Positions 26,592 to 35,400 of a DNA stretch of 64,000 nt are shown here, in pieces (position 1 is the stretch's first letter; each line of letters starts with the position of its first letter). The stretch comes from Rhodococcus sp. IEGM 1409. Its GTDB lineage: Bacteria; Actinomycetota; Actinomycetes; Mycobacteriales; Mycobacteriaceae. The notes below the pieces were generated by a model. That model searched no databases and had not been told where the DNA came from. It worked only from the letters and a program-made list of their open reading frames with translations. The position numbers were made by a program, and so were the translations under genes. The stretch lies in the NCBI RefSeq assembly GCF_030056735.1, contig NZ_JASHKN010000013.1:1-64000 (forward strand), in the 5' to 3' direction.

Positions 26592-29213
26592 CTACAGCAG
26601 GCGCAGTTGACGTGCCTTCGTGACCGCTTCGTTTCGATTGTGTACGTCGAGCTTCTTGTAGAGAGTGCGTAGTTGAGTCTTGACGGTGTTGACGGACACG
26701 TACAGTTTGTCCGCCATCGCGGCCGACCCCATTCCGAGTGCCAGGAGTGAGAGGACCTTCTGTTCGCGTTCGGTCAGCTCCACGATGTGCACGAACTCCG
26801 GAAATGATTCAGCTCGAGGAATTTTCGCGAACTCGGCGAGTACTCGCGAATTCGACTTCGCCATCGATTCGAGTTTCTCGACGTTCGCCGATGCGATGGT
26901 CGCGAACGAACGCAGAAGTCCGGTTTGGTCGGCGATACTGCACGCTCTGGACCATTCCTGAGCGGCGAGGCGTGGCTCACCCATTTCGGAGTGTGCAACC
27001 GCCTGCACCAGAAGCGATTCCATCTGTGCGCGTGGATACGATTCGCCAGACCAGTCGAACTGGTGACACAGCGCCACGGCGGCTTCGTTCTGGCCGATCC
27101 GCTGGCGTAAACGTGCCACCGACGCGAGCGTCCACGGGTTGGCTGCAGGATCGGTGATCTCGTTGGCCAGCGCTGCTGCCTTGTTTCCCTCGCCGAGTGC
27201 AAGCAGGAGGTCGATCTCGGCGGATTGCAACAGAGGAAGCGCGAAAGACGTGTCCGTGTACTGCATGGAATGCGCTTCAATCGCATTGTGGAGCAACGAC
27301 AGAGCGGAAGATGCAGTGCCCTGAGCCAGGGCGAATTGGCTGTGCGCATAGACGACGAACGCCCACAGTTCCTCGGTGTCGGACGGAACGCCGAGTTCGG
27401 TCAATGCGATACGTGCGTCATCGAAGTCGAGCGTGTCGAGAGCGGTGAGAGCCCGTGCCGTCAAGCCGGCGATCTTGACCACGGGTTCGAGCCAACCTCC
27501 GGGGTCCGGATGCTTCTGCTCGAGTTCGAACCAGTGTGTGGCCTGTCGCGGCTCACCTGCCAGCGCCCAGTTCAGTGCGGCACTGCCCGCGGAGTTGCGA
27601 GCGATGAAGTCGACTCCTCGAGACAGCGCGCCGTGGTAGGCCATTCGAGCTTTGATCGTGGATTCGGTGAGCCTACCGCTCAATTGAAAATTGATCGCCC
27701 ATTGAAGTCGCATGAGGGGGAGCTGTGCGCTGACGGATTCCGGGTTGTTCTCCAGCGCACTACGACTGACGTGAGACAGGCGCCTGGTGGTCTCTGCCGC
27801 GAGTCCGTACTCGCCAGCCATCCTGAGCATGATCGATTGGACGCAGCCGATGCTCAGGGCGTCTTTCGCTCCGGCCTCGGCGCCGAGTTTCCACAGTTCG
27901 GCGGGCGATTCGGGCAGCGAGTCGACTACACCCGCGCGCTTGCCCGGATGCATGGTGAACAGGGCGCGGCCGGCTTGGACAGCGGAGTGTTTGTCGGCAG
28001 CTTCCACCGGAATCCGTTGAAGTGCAGAGCGAACCGTGTCCAAGCTGCTCACGATCATCGTCACCCAATGTTGTTCGACGATGTCTACTGCCAGCGTCCA
28101 ATTCTGTGCCTCGATCGCGTAGTCCAACGCCGACGCGTGATGACCGACGTCGAGTCGATTGAGGGCAAGGAATGAAAGATGTTGCGAAGGTTCGATTCCA
28201 GTGCGGGTGTGGCGCGTGAGTAATGATTGCCGAATGGCTGGTGACAATTCCCAGGTTTCGTCGGCCTCGCTTTCCACGCGCGACAGCAATCCGGCAGTCT
28301 CCAGGGTCACCAGTCGCGCCCGAATTTCACGAACGGTCTCTGCGGCATCATGGTGCCGGGACTCGAACAGGACTGCGGCGATGTCGACGGTGATCGATCG
28401 AGCAAAGGCGGTCGCGAGCAGGAACTCGTGTTGCTTCACGCGCTTGGCGATGGCGAGGACGGAACCCGTGACGTAGTCGTCTATCGCCATCGCGATGTTC
28501 TCTTCGATGACCTGCCGGCGGTTGTCGCCGCCTGGGACCTTTTCGACTGCGGCAACGGCGGCGCGGACCAGCGCGGGAAGCCCACCAGTCAAAGATGTGA
28601 TTCTCTCTGCATCACCCGCAGCCCTATGGGCGTCTGTCTGTTCCAGGAGGTGGGCGGTATCGGCTGTCGTGAACAACAACTCGCCCGCGCCGACGACCTC
28701 ATGATCTGTGTCGAGAAGGTACGGCTCGGAGAACATGCCGAAGCCTGAGAGCGTCACTACTAGGTCAAGATTGTGGCAGCGAGTGAGGAGTTCGATCAAT
28801 TGATTGTCCAACTCCGGTTCCGGTACCAGATCCGGCCTTGTCAAAACGAGCAGCACGGGGTGGGGCAGATCGTTCAAGGATTTGGTGATCGCGGTGAAAG
28901 GATCGGCGAGATCACCGGCGTCGGGTAATGCTATCCCGGCGGCGTGAATTCTCTCCAGGACCAGTGCCCAGAAGGTTGCGAGTGTCGATGAAGGAGGTGG
29001 CGCCGAGACCCACACCAGAATTCGTTCGGACGCCAGATTGGCGCGTAGCCACGACGCGATCAACGACGATTTTCCGTAGCCGTTCGGTGCGCGGACGATG
29101 GTCAGAGCGGCGCGGCGGTCGAGTTTCGCGAACAGAGCCTGCCGGGGAATCGACACGGCGATCGTGCGTCTTTCGGGAATAGCTGCCCAGTCGTGGCCGT
29201 CCATCCCGAACAT
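26592..29213 (-). CDS. Large MalT-like LuxR (LAL-type) regulator
   Basis: About 873 residues from ATG 29213, which has AGAAGGGG upstream; an ATG at 29282 lacks a ribosome site. N-terminal ATPase with Walker A APNGYGKSSL, a long helical TPR-like middle region, and a C-terminal LuxR helix-turn-helix (LTEREQKVLSLLALGMGSAA, then NTVKTQLRTLYKKLDVHN). Such signal-transduction ATPases activate promoters after binding an inducer and ATP. Divergent from two envelope genes, with clustered TTCACCC half-sites in between, so those are its probable targets. Confidence 0.9.
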   Translation of the reverse strand: MFGMDGHDWAAIPERRTIAVSIPRQALFAKLDRRAALTIVRAPNGYGKSSLIASWLRANLASERILVWVSAPPPSSTLATFWALVLERIHAAGIALPDAGDLADPFTAITKSLNDLPHPVLLVLTRPDLVPEPELDNQLIELLTRCHNLDLVVTLSGFGMFSEPYLLDTDHEVVGAGELLFTTADTAHLLEQTDAHRAAGDAERITSLTGGLPALVRAAVAAVEKVPGGDNRRQVIEENIAMAIDDYVTGSVLAIAKRVKQHEFLLATAFARSITVDIAAVLFESRHHDAAETVREIRARLVTLETAGLLSRVESEADETWELSPAIRQSLLTRHTRTGIEPSQHLSFLALNRLDVGHHASALDYAIEAQNWTLAVDIVEQHWVTMIVSSLDTVRSALQRIPVEAADKHSAVQAGRALFTMHPGKRAGVVDSLPESPAELWKLGAEAGAKDALSIGCVQSIMLRMAGEYGLAAETTRRLSHVSRSALENNPESVSAQLPLMRLQWAINFQLSGRLTESTIKARMAYHGALSRGVDFIARNSAGSAALNWALAGEPRQATHWFELEQKHPDPGGWLEPVVKIAGLTARALTALDTLDFDDARIALTELGVPSDTEELWAFVVYAHSQFALAQGTASSALSLLHNAIEAHSMQYTDTSFALPLLQSAEIDLLLALGEGNKAAALANEITDPAANPWTLASVARLRQRIGQNEAAVALCHQFDWSGESYPRAQMESLLVQAVAHSEMGEPRLAAQEWSRACSIADQTGLLRSFATIASANVEKLESMAKSNSRVLAEFAKIPRAESFPEFVHIVELTEREQKVLSLLALGMGSAAMADKLYVSVNTVKTQLRTLYKKLDVHNRNEAVTKARQLRLL

Positions 29214-29329
29214 CAACGCGGACCCCTTCTGCTTGCGCGCCCGGCGGTAAATGGAGATTTTGGGCGAATTGTCTCGATCCATCTATCTACAGGGAGGAGC
29301 GTAGCTGGTGCGAATCCAGAGCGTGCCAT

Positions 29330-29377
29330 CCCGGGTAATTCACCCGGGACTTCACCCTGGGTGAGAGAAGTTCACCC
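29330..29377. promoter_or_regulatory. Cluster of TTCACCC half-sites between the MalT-like gene and the envelope operon
   Basis: TTCACCC occurs at 29340, 29351 and 29371. Two lie within inverted repeats: CCCGGGT-N5-ACCCGGG (29330-29348) and TCACCC-T-GGGTGA (29352-29364). A likely operator array. Confidence 0.55.
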
Positions 29378-29506
29378 ACACAATCATGCCTTCACCATTG
29401 GCTTTCGAGTCCCTCGACCGACTTCTATTGAACGTAGCTCGGGATTCGCCAAATGCGGCCGAGAGTGCCCGCTGGGGGCCCGAGAGTCAGACATCGAAGG
29501 AGCGTC

Positions 29507-30433
29507 GTGAGAACTCGTCTGTCAGAGGTGTGGTCGATGGCCGATACGGTCGGACTCCGACCGAGTGCGTGGCGCCTAGCAGTGCGAGGCATCGGCGTAG
29601 TTGTCGTAACCGGAGCTCTGGTGGTCGGGGCTACTGCGCTCGGCGTGCTCCCGATGCAGTCGGATGTTCGATTGGCAGCCGAAGGAGAGTTCGCTCCCTT
29701 TACTGTCGAGTTGACGGCGATCGACGGTGCACCGCCCTTCGATCCCACTGACGGCCCGGGGCTCGATTCCGGACCATCGAACGGCATTGTCCGAGAAGGT
29801 GATCCGGTGACGTACGTCGTCGACATCGGTGTTCGAGGCAAACCGCTCTCGGACGTGGTGGTGCAACTTCCGGTGCCTCGAGGTTTCACGCTGCCGTCCG
29901 TGCCGGACTACTGCGGAGACGGCTCGGGCGTCGACGAGGTCGGGTTACTGTGCCTGGTGGGGGATCTGGGCGCGGATCGATACTTCACGCGAACTGCGAC
30001 GATGACTGCGGGAAAGGCGACGACTGCGGGAAACCGGGAAGCTGCCGACGGTCCACCGATAGCGGCAGTGGTCTCTGCTGATCGCGGTGCGGTGCGCGTG
30101 CGGTCAGGCGACGTTCTCGTACGAGTATCGACCACTCCGGGAGAATGTGATCCACAAGGGAATTCTGTCGACGGTCAGACGGTCCAGGGAAATCCGGTTT
30201 CGGCGAACGGGCAGATCTCGGGTCTGGTGACGTCGGAAATCTCGGAGGCAGTGGCGATCGACGGTATCGATCAATGCGGGCACGCGATAGCACGGACGGT
30301 AAACCCGTTCGAAGGTCGCTTCTCGTTTGTCGGACTCCTGCCGGGGGCGTATCGCGTTACGGTCGACGGCCGAGCGCCGGTGGACGTCGTGCTGGAACCA
30401 GGCGTAATGGCGGTCAGTGGCCTGACGTTCTGA
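29507..30433 (+). CDS. Exported surface protein with Ig-like/DUF11-type domain
   Basis: 308 residues from a GTG with AAGGAG upstream. One N-terminal membrane helix (about 22-45, RGIGVVVVTGALVVGATAL) followed by an extracellular beta-rich part. GDPVTYVVDIGVRGKPLSDV followed by a VQLPVPRGFTLP segment resembles DUF11/isopeptide-type surface repeats, and the C-terminus (FSFVGLLPGAYRVTVDG) resembles a carboxypeptidase-regulatory-like fold. No sortase motif. First gene of a two-gene operon downstream of the TTCACCC cluster. Function unknown. Confidence 0.75.
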   Translation: MRTRLSEVWSMADTVGLRPSAWRLAVRGIGVVVVTGALVVGATALGVLPMQSDVRLAAEGEFAPFTVELTAIDGAPPFDPTDGPGLDSGPSNGIVREGDPVTYVVDIGVRGKPLSDVVVQLPVPRGFTLPSVPDYCGDGSGVDEVGLLCLVGDLGADRYFTRTATMTAGKATTAGNREAADGPPIAAVVSADRGAVRVRSGDVLVRVSTTPGECDPQGNSVDGQTVQGNPVSANGQISGLVTSEISEAVAIDGIDQCGHAIARTVNPFEGRFSFVGLLPGAYRVTVDGRAPVDVVLEPGVMAVSGLTF

Positions 30434-30482
30434 TACAGCTTCGCAATGATGGCAACACCCGTAACAGTCAATGGAGGATCCA

Positions 30483-31499
30483 GTGCGTGAAAGCCTGGGC
30501 GTTGCATTCGAAAACAGTTCCATTTCAACAGCTCTCGTAGATGCCGACACGCCCCTGCTCGGCTCGATCGACGAGTTCCGTCACCCGTGGGGCGCGGACG
30601 GGACTGTTCCCTCTGCGCAGGCGTCAGCACGCGCGCTCGCCTCCGCCGCTGAGGTCGCCACCGGCCGTGCCCTGCGTTCGAATCTGTACCCCACCGTCGT
30701 CGGAGTGATGTGCGAGCGTGCGGACGTGCGCGAACTTGTCCCGGATTTGTTGTCTTCCAGCATTTTCGAGAAAGTCGAGTTGGTCAACGGTCTGGACGCT
30801 CGCCTTGCCTACCTACGGACCGTGGACGCACTGAACGGTGTTTCGCCGATCCTCGCATTCTGGCCGGACGGCAGTGAGACAGTGATCGCTGCGATTGATC
30901 CGAGTGCCGGCGTCGTGGACTCGGCGCACCGTTACGACACCGCCGAGTTGCTTGCAGACAGCTCGACATTTGCTGCGACTTTGGATCTGCTCGTCGCCGA
31001 ACAAGACCCAGCTCCGAAGATGCTCGTCGCGACGCTTGTGAATGGAGAGGCCAGGAGGCCCTCCGCCGAAGCCGCTGAACTGGCCGGGCTCGGCGTCCTG
31101 TTTCTCAGCGAGCGCACACAACTGGCGATAGGCGCTGCGCTGGTAGCGGCTGCGAGGGGAAATGAAGTTCGGTCCGGCGTGGCTGTTCAGCCCGTCAACA
31201 GGATCCGGTGGGCGGCGGCAATAGTACTGCCGCTTCTGCTCATGCTGACGGGATTGCTGATCGCTCTCTCTCCAGACGGGTTGCGCGAGGTGTCCACTGA
31301 TAGCTCGAACGTCGGCGCCGAGCCGGCGACCTCGACCAACGGCCCACCGCCCGGCGCCGCCCTACCGATTCTGACTCTCTCGCCCTGCGACCCGGCTGTA
31401 CCCGTCGTTCCTGCTGCACTTCGGCGTTCGGATCCTGAAGTCGCACCACCCCAGACCGCCGAACCCGCAGCAGCATGCGACCCGATGCGAGTCGGTTAA
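30483..31499 (+). CDS. Membrane protein with cytoplasmic actin-like-looking domain (DUF7159-like?)
   Basis: 338 residues from GTG 30483, behind GGAGGA. The N-terminal half (LGVAFENSSISTALVDA, YPTVVGVMCERADVREL, SPILAFWPDGSETVIAAIDP) has the rhythm of an ASKHA-like fold seen in actinobacterial DUF7159 proteins; this is a tentative impression. One membrane helix near 245-265 (IVLPLLLMLTGLLIAL) and a Pro-rich tail of about 70 residues follow. Downstream partner of the exported protein. The stop overlaps the mutY stop tail-to-tail in TTAA. Confidence 0.7.
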   Translation: MRESLGVAFENSSISTALVDADTPLLGSIDEFRHPWGADGTVPSAQASARALASAAEVATGRALRSNLYPTVVGVMCERADVRELVPDLLSSSIFEKVELVNGLDARLAYLRTVDALNGVSPILAFWPDGSETVIAAIDPSAGVVDSAHRYDTAELLADSSTFAATLDLLVAEQDPAPKMLVATLVNGEARRPSAEAAELAGLGVLFLSERTQLAIGAALVAAARGNEVRSGVAVQPVNRIRWAAAIVLPLLLMLTGLLIALSPDGLREVSTDSSNVGAEPATSTNGPPPGAALPILTLSPCDPAVPVVPAALRRSDPEVAPPQTAEPAAACDPMRVG

Positions 31500-32389
31500 G
31501 CCGTACCCTCTCCCGCCAGCGCGAACAGGCCGTCATCGGTCTGCTCGACCAGTCCGTCGACCAGCAGGGAATGCAATGCTCGGTCACGCTGACCAGGATC
31601 GGTCGGCCAGACGATGTCCAGTTGCGCGCGTTCGACCGGACGGTGACTCTCGCGCAGAACGGCCATCAATTTTCCACGTACCTGGCGGTCGGTGCCGGCG
31701 AACTTCTGCACTTTCTTGGGTGGTCCGGTGTGTGCCGGTTTCCCTGACGCGACCCACGCGCAGTTCGGCAACGGGCAGTTTTCGCAGTTCGGTGTCCGCG
31801 CCGTGCAGATCAGTGCGCCGAGTTCCATGAGAGCTGCGCTGTAGGTGGCGGCGCGCGCTCGCGCCTTCGGCAGCAGCGCCGCGACGTCGGCGAGGTCGCG
31901 CGTGTTGGAGGGCTTGCCAGGTTCCGCATTGCCATGGACGGCCCGCGCAACCACGCGTCGTACGTTGGTGTCCACTACCGGTACTCGCTGTCCGTAGGCG
32001 AAGCACGCTACGGCGCGGGCGGTGTACGAACCGATTCCCGGCAGTGAGAGCAGGATGTCGACGTCTTCTGGCACTACGTCACCGTGCTCGGCAGCCAGGA
32101 CGCCGGCGCATTCGTGGAGGCGTAACGCGCGTCGTGGGTAACCGAGTTTGCCCCACGCGCGAAGCACTTCTGCCTGACTGGACGCTGCCATCGCCGACGG
32201 AACCGGCCAGCGCGCTACCCACTCTTCCCAGATGGGCGCAACGCGCACCACCGGAGTCTGCTGGAGCATGATCTCGCTCATCAAGATCTGCCAGGCACTG
32301 ACGCCCTCACGTCGCCACGGCAGGTCACGGGCCGTATCGGAGTACCACTTCAGCAGCACCGAAGATTCCACTGCCACCGCTACCGACAC
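31496..32389 (-). CDS. mutY: Adenine DNA glycosylase MutY
   Basis: Removes adenine mispaired with 8-oxoguanine. 297 residues: catalytic Glu39 (MSEIMLQQTPV), helix-hairpin-helix LPGIGSYTARAV, catalytic Asp140 (VVDTNVRR), and the 4Fe-4S cluster ligands CTARTPNCENCPLPNC (spacing 6-2-4). The short C-terminal part is reduced compared with E. coli MutY. In mycobacteria mutY is next to canB; here an mce operon is inserted between them. Confidence 0.95.
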   Translation of the reverse strand: MSVAVAVESSVLLKWYSDTARDLPWRREGVSAWQILMSEIMLQQTPVVRVAPIWEEWVARWPVPSAMAASSQAEVLRAWGKLGYPRRALRLHECAGVLAAEHGDVVPEDVDILLSLPGIGSYTARAVACFAYGQRVPVVDTNVRRVVARAVHGNAEPGKPSNTRDLADVAALLPKARARAATYSAALMELGALICTARTPNCENCPLPNCAWVASGKPAHTGPPKKVQKFAGTDRQVRGKLMAVLRESHRPVERAQLDIVWPTDPGQRDRALHSLLVDGLVEQTDDGLFALAGEGTA

Positions 32390-32510
32390 ACTCCTCGAAC
32401 TTGCGCTCCCGGCCGACGAAGGACACGTCGACTTGTGGAGGCCACTTTATCGGCAGGCGCCGACACGGTTGCGTGCCGATACGGCCGCTTGCTGATGGCA
32501 GGCCTCCCGA

Positions 32511-33080
32511 TCACAACAACTGCACGTTGCTCAGTTTCCACTCGCCGTCTTCGCGGACCAGCGAGAGTTGCATGCGGTTGCGGTCGATCCTCGGATCGGG
32601 GGAGTTGGTGTTGGTGATCGTTTGATCGAGGAAAACGAGTACTTCGGCGTTGTCGCGGTCACTGCTCGCCAGCCCGGCTGAGATGATCTGGGCGGACGAG
32701 GTCGCTTGATACTGCACGATCATGTTCTGCAGGTTGGCTGCCACCTGGGCGTATTGGCCGGCGAACTCACCGACGGAGTTGTCGCGCACCACGGAGAGAT
32801 TCTGATCGAGATTCTCGAAGTTGTATGTCGCGAGGTCGGTGGCGAATTGCCGTCCGCTCTCCAGTGCGCTCGTGCGGGCGTCGTCGTCGACGGATTTCTG
32901 CCAGGTCGCGAATGTGCCCCATCCGAGTGCAGCGACGACGACCAGGACGCCGGCAGCGATCAGCATGCTCTGCTTGCGAAGGCGTGTGGGCTTGTCGACG
33001 ATTGTGGGTGTCTGGGGTTGGGGTGTCTGGGGTTGGGGTGTCTGGGGTTGGGGTGTCTGGGGTTCGGATGGCTCGGTCAT
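32511..33080 (-). CDS. Mce-associated membrane protein
   Basis: 189 residues: a Pro/Gln/Thr N-terminal tail made of repeats, one membrane helix (about 40-60, MLIAAGVLVVVAALGWG) and an extracellular domain of about 130 residues ending KLSNVQLL. This is the size and layout of Mas proteins that follow mceF and are thought to stabilise the Mce complex. Its start shares ATGA with the mceF stop. The N-terminal repeat is a minisatellite. Confidence 0.88.
   Translation of the reverse strand: MTEPSEPQTPQPQTPQPQTPQPQTPTIVDKPTRLRKQSMLIAAGVLVVVAALGWGTFATWQKSVDDDARTSALESGRQFATDLATYNFENLDQNLSVVRDNSVGEFAGQYAQVAANLQNMIVQYQATSSAQIISAGLASSDRDNAEVLVFLDQTITNTNSPDPRIDRNRMQLSLVREDGEWKLSNVQLL
33006..33065 (-). repeat. 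15-bp minisatellite in the Mce-associated gene
   Basis: About four copies of a 15-bp unit (plus strand GGGTGTCTGGGGTTG) encoding repeated PQTPQ-type residues in the cytoplasmic tail. Copy-number change would not shift the frame. Confidence 0.92.
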
Positions 33081-34330
33081 TGCGTTCCTTGTACTAGTAG
33101 TGCGGCAAACGAGTTGTCGCCGAGAACGGTGTTCTGACCACCGTTGAGGCCCAGACGAATCGATGTTCCGTCACCCGTAGCGACCGTGCCGACGGCAGGA
33201 TCGTATTCACCGACCCCGTCGATCGTTCCGGCGTCGATTGTGCCGGTTCCGGTGGGGATGTTCTGCGAACCGCGGTTCTGGATCCGGCCGGATTGGTCGG
33301 TGCAGTGTTGGTTCTTGTCGATTGTGGTCGGTGAGGTGTCCTGTACCGATCGCCGGGGCGTGTCGTAGATGCAGACCGGCCCGAGTGCAGTGATCAGATC
33401 AAGTTGTGCGCGTCCGTCTTTGACGATACTTCCGAACTTTTCGAAACCTTTCGGTACCACCACCAACAGGGCGTCGACGGCGGGCATCCGTGCCGTGACG
33501 ATCTGCGTGGAGACGAGGGAATTGGCCAACAGCAGACTGAACGGTTCACGGCTCTGCTCGATGAGAGGCAGTATCTGATTGTCGAGGATGCTCGGGCTTC
33601 GATCGAGGAGTGTGCGCAGTTGCGGATCGGAGTTTCGTACCTGATCTGTCAATTGGCGAAGTGTGAGTGCAACTTCGGGAAGAGCATCGACGTTGTCTTC
33701 GTTCGCGGCGAAGAGTGAACGCGAATTCTGTACGAGTGTGTTGACTTGCGGTTGATCGGCTCGGACAGTGCGCGCGAGTACGTCGAAGTTGTCGACGAGA
33801 GCCTGCAGATCCGGACCAGATCCGTTCAGTCCCTCACCGAGTTCGTGCGAGAGGGTCCGCAGGTCTGCCGGATCGACGGTGTCGGCGGCAGCGTTGAAGT
33901 TAGCGATGACGGTTCCCAACGCGACCGGGATCGACGTGCGCTCAGCCGGAACCACCGAACCTTCGGCGAGGTACGGGCCGCCGTCGGTCTGGGAGGACAA
34001 CTGAACTTTCAGTACCGGAACTGCGGTGTCCTGGCTGATGGCCGCATGGGAATCGTCGGGGATCTGTTGGTCGGCGGCGATGCTCAACGTCATCACGACG
34101 AGGTCCCGCGCGGAGTCCACCTGCACCGACTCGACGTCGCCGACGGTGACTCCGCGGTAGGCCACCTCCGAACCTGGTGCAATTCCGGCCGCGTTCTCCA
34201 ATTCGACGGTGACCGGGAAGGTTCCGGTGAACGGATCTCCGGCACCTACTTGCCGGAGCACGTACGTCGTGCTGATCACCGCGATGAGGAGGAAGGCCAC
34301 GATCTCGAAATAGACGGTTCGGTTCTTCAT
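33077..34330 (-). CDS. mceF: Mce family protein MceF
   Basis: 417 residues, one N-terminal membrane helix (VAFLLIAVISTTYVL), the MlaD-like domain (GIAPGSEVAYRGVTVGDVES) and a long helical region that would form part of the periplasmic tunnel. The C-terminal extension of about 90 residues is rich in Thr/Gly/Asp. Position six of the mce set. The start overlaps the mceE stop by 4 nt. Confidence 0.93.
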   Translation of the reverse strand: MKNRTVYFEIVAFLLIAVISTTYVLRQVGAGDPFTGTFPVTVELENAAGIAPGSEVAYRGVTVGDVESVQVDSARDLVVMTLSIAADQQIPDDSHAAISQDTAVPVLKVQLSSQTDGGPYLAEGSVVPAERTSIPVALGTVIANFNAAADTVDPADLRTLSHELGEGLNGSGPDLQALVDNFDVLARTVRADQPQVNTLVQNSRSLFAANEDNVDALPEVALTLRQLTDQVRNSDPQLRTLLDRSPSILDNQILPLIEQSREPFSLLLANSLVSTQIVTARMPAVDALLVVVPKGFEKFGSIVKDGRAQLDLITALGPVCIYDTPRRSVQDTSPTTIDKNQHCTDQSGRIQNRGSQNIPTGTGTIDAGTIDGVGEYDPAVGTVATGDGTSIRLGLNGGQNTVLGDNSFAALLVQGTQ

Positions 34331-35400
34331 CGCGCGCCTCCTTGCAGGGGTGTCGTGATCGGCAGGTCCCGGTCGGAGGCCGGCAGAGGTGGCAGTGGCG
34401 GTGCGGCACCGGGAATGATCTCGTTGAGCACTCCGGTCACGGTTCCCTCGAGATCGACGTCGAGGTCGATGTTCACGTAGTCACCCGGGCTGGCGCGTTC
34501 GAGGAGCACTCTCGCGTTGTCCAGGTTGGCCATCGTCTCACCCAGTGTCGGGCCCATCGCCGAGAACTGGTCGAGGATGGGTGAGAGTCGATCGGTGATG
34601 TCGGAAATCTGGTCGGCCGACTGATCGAGTACGGAATTGGTTGCGGTACTGAGCCTGTCGGTCTCATCGAGAAGATCCAGCAGTGGTTGTCGTTGGTCGG
34701 AGACAACACCCAAGGCGGGGGTGAGTGCGCGCAACCCTTCGTCGATGGTGGCGCTCTCGTCACCGATCAGAGTGCTGAGCCGATTCAGTGAGTCCAGGGC
34801 CGAGTTGATCGATTCCTTTCGGTTTTCGAGGGTTCCGAGAAAACCATCGAGGCGCGCAAGCAGATCGCGGATCGTCTCGTCCCTGCCGTCGAGAATCTGA
34901 TCAGCCTCGCTGACGATGTTCTTGACCTGAGCCAACCCACTGCCGTTCAACAGAGTTCCGACGGCGCCGAGTAGTTGTGCGACGTCGGGCCCGCGCACGG
35001 TCTCCGATCGCTTGATGGTGGAACCTGGTTCGAGGACGGGGCCGGTCGCATCGGCCGGAACTTCGAGGTTGACGAAGGCATCGCCGATCGGGGTGGACAG
35101 CTCGATTCGGGCGCGGGTGCCGATGGGTAGTTCGATGCCGGACTCGATGTCGGTATGTACGACGGCGGCAAAGGCTTCCGCGCTCATCGAGGTGACTTTG
35201 CCGACCACAGCCTGCCCGATCCGTACCTCGCCGCCGACGGGAAGTAGTGACGCGTCGACGAATTCCATGTTCAACGGGTACGACTGTCCTGGCAGTCCGC
35301 GACCGAGGGGGAGGTGCTGGAAGTTGAGACTGCACCCGGTCAAGGGTGCTGCGATGACAAGTGCCACAACAATGCTCGCCACGGACCTGTTCGACGCCAT
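34327..35400 (-). CDS. mceE: Mce family lipoprotein MceE
   Basis: 357 residues with a lipoprotein signal (IAAPLTGCSL, lipobox LTGC), the MlaD-like domain (LPVGGEVRIGQAVVGKVTSM) and the helical tunnel region. As in other mce operons the fifth Mce protein is the lipid-anchored one (LprK equivalent). The ATG overlaps the mceD stop as TGATG. Confidence 0.94.
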   Translation of the reverse strand: MASNRSVASIVVALVIAAPLTGCSLNFQHLPLGRGLPGQSYPLNMEFVDASLLPVGGEVRIGQAVVGKVTSMSAEAFAAVVHTDIESGIELPIGTRARIELSTPIGDAFVNLEVPADATGPVLEPGSTIKRSETVRGPDVAQLLGAVGTLLNGSGLAQVKNIVSEADQILDGRDETIRDLLARLDGFLGTLENRKESINSALDSLNRLSTLIGDESATIDEGLRALTPALGVVSDQRQPLLDLLDETDRLSTATNSVLDQSADQISDITDRLSPILDQFSAMGPTLGETMANLDNARVLLERASPGDYVNIDLDVDLEGTVTGVLNEIIPGAAPPLPPLPASDRDLPITTPLQGGAR

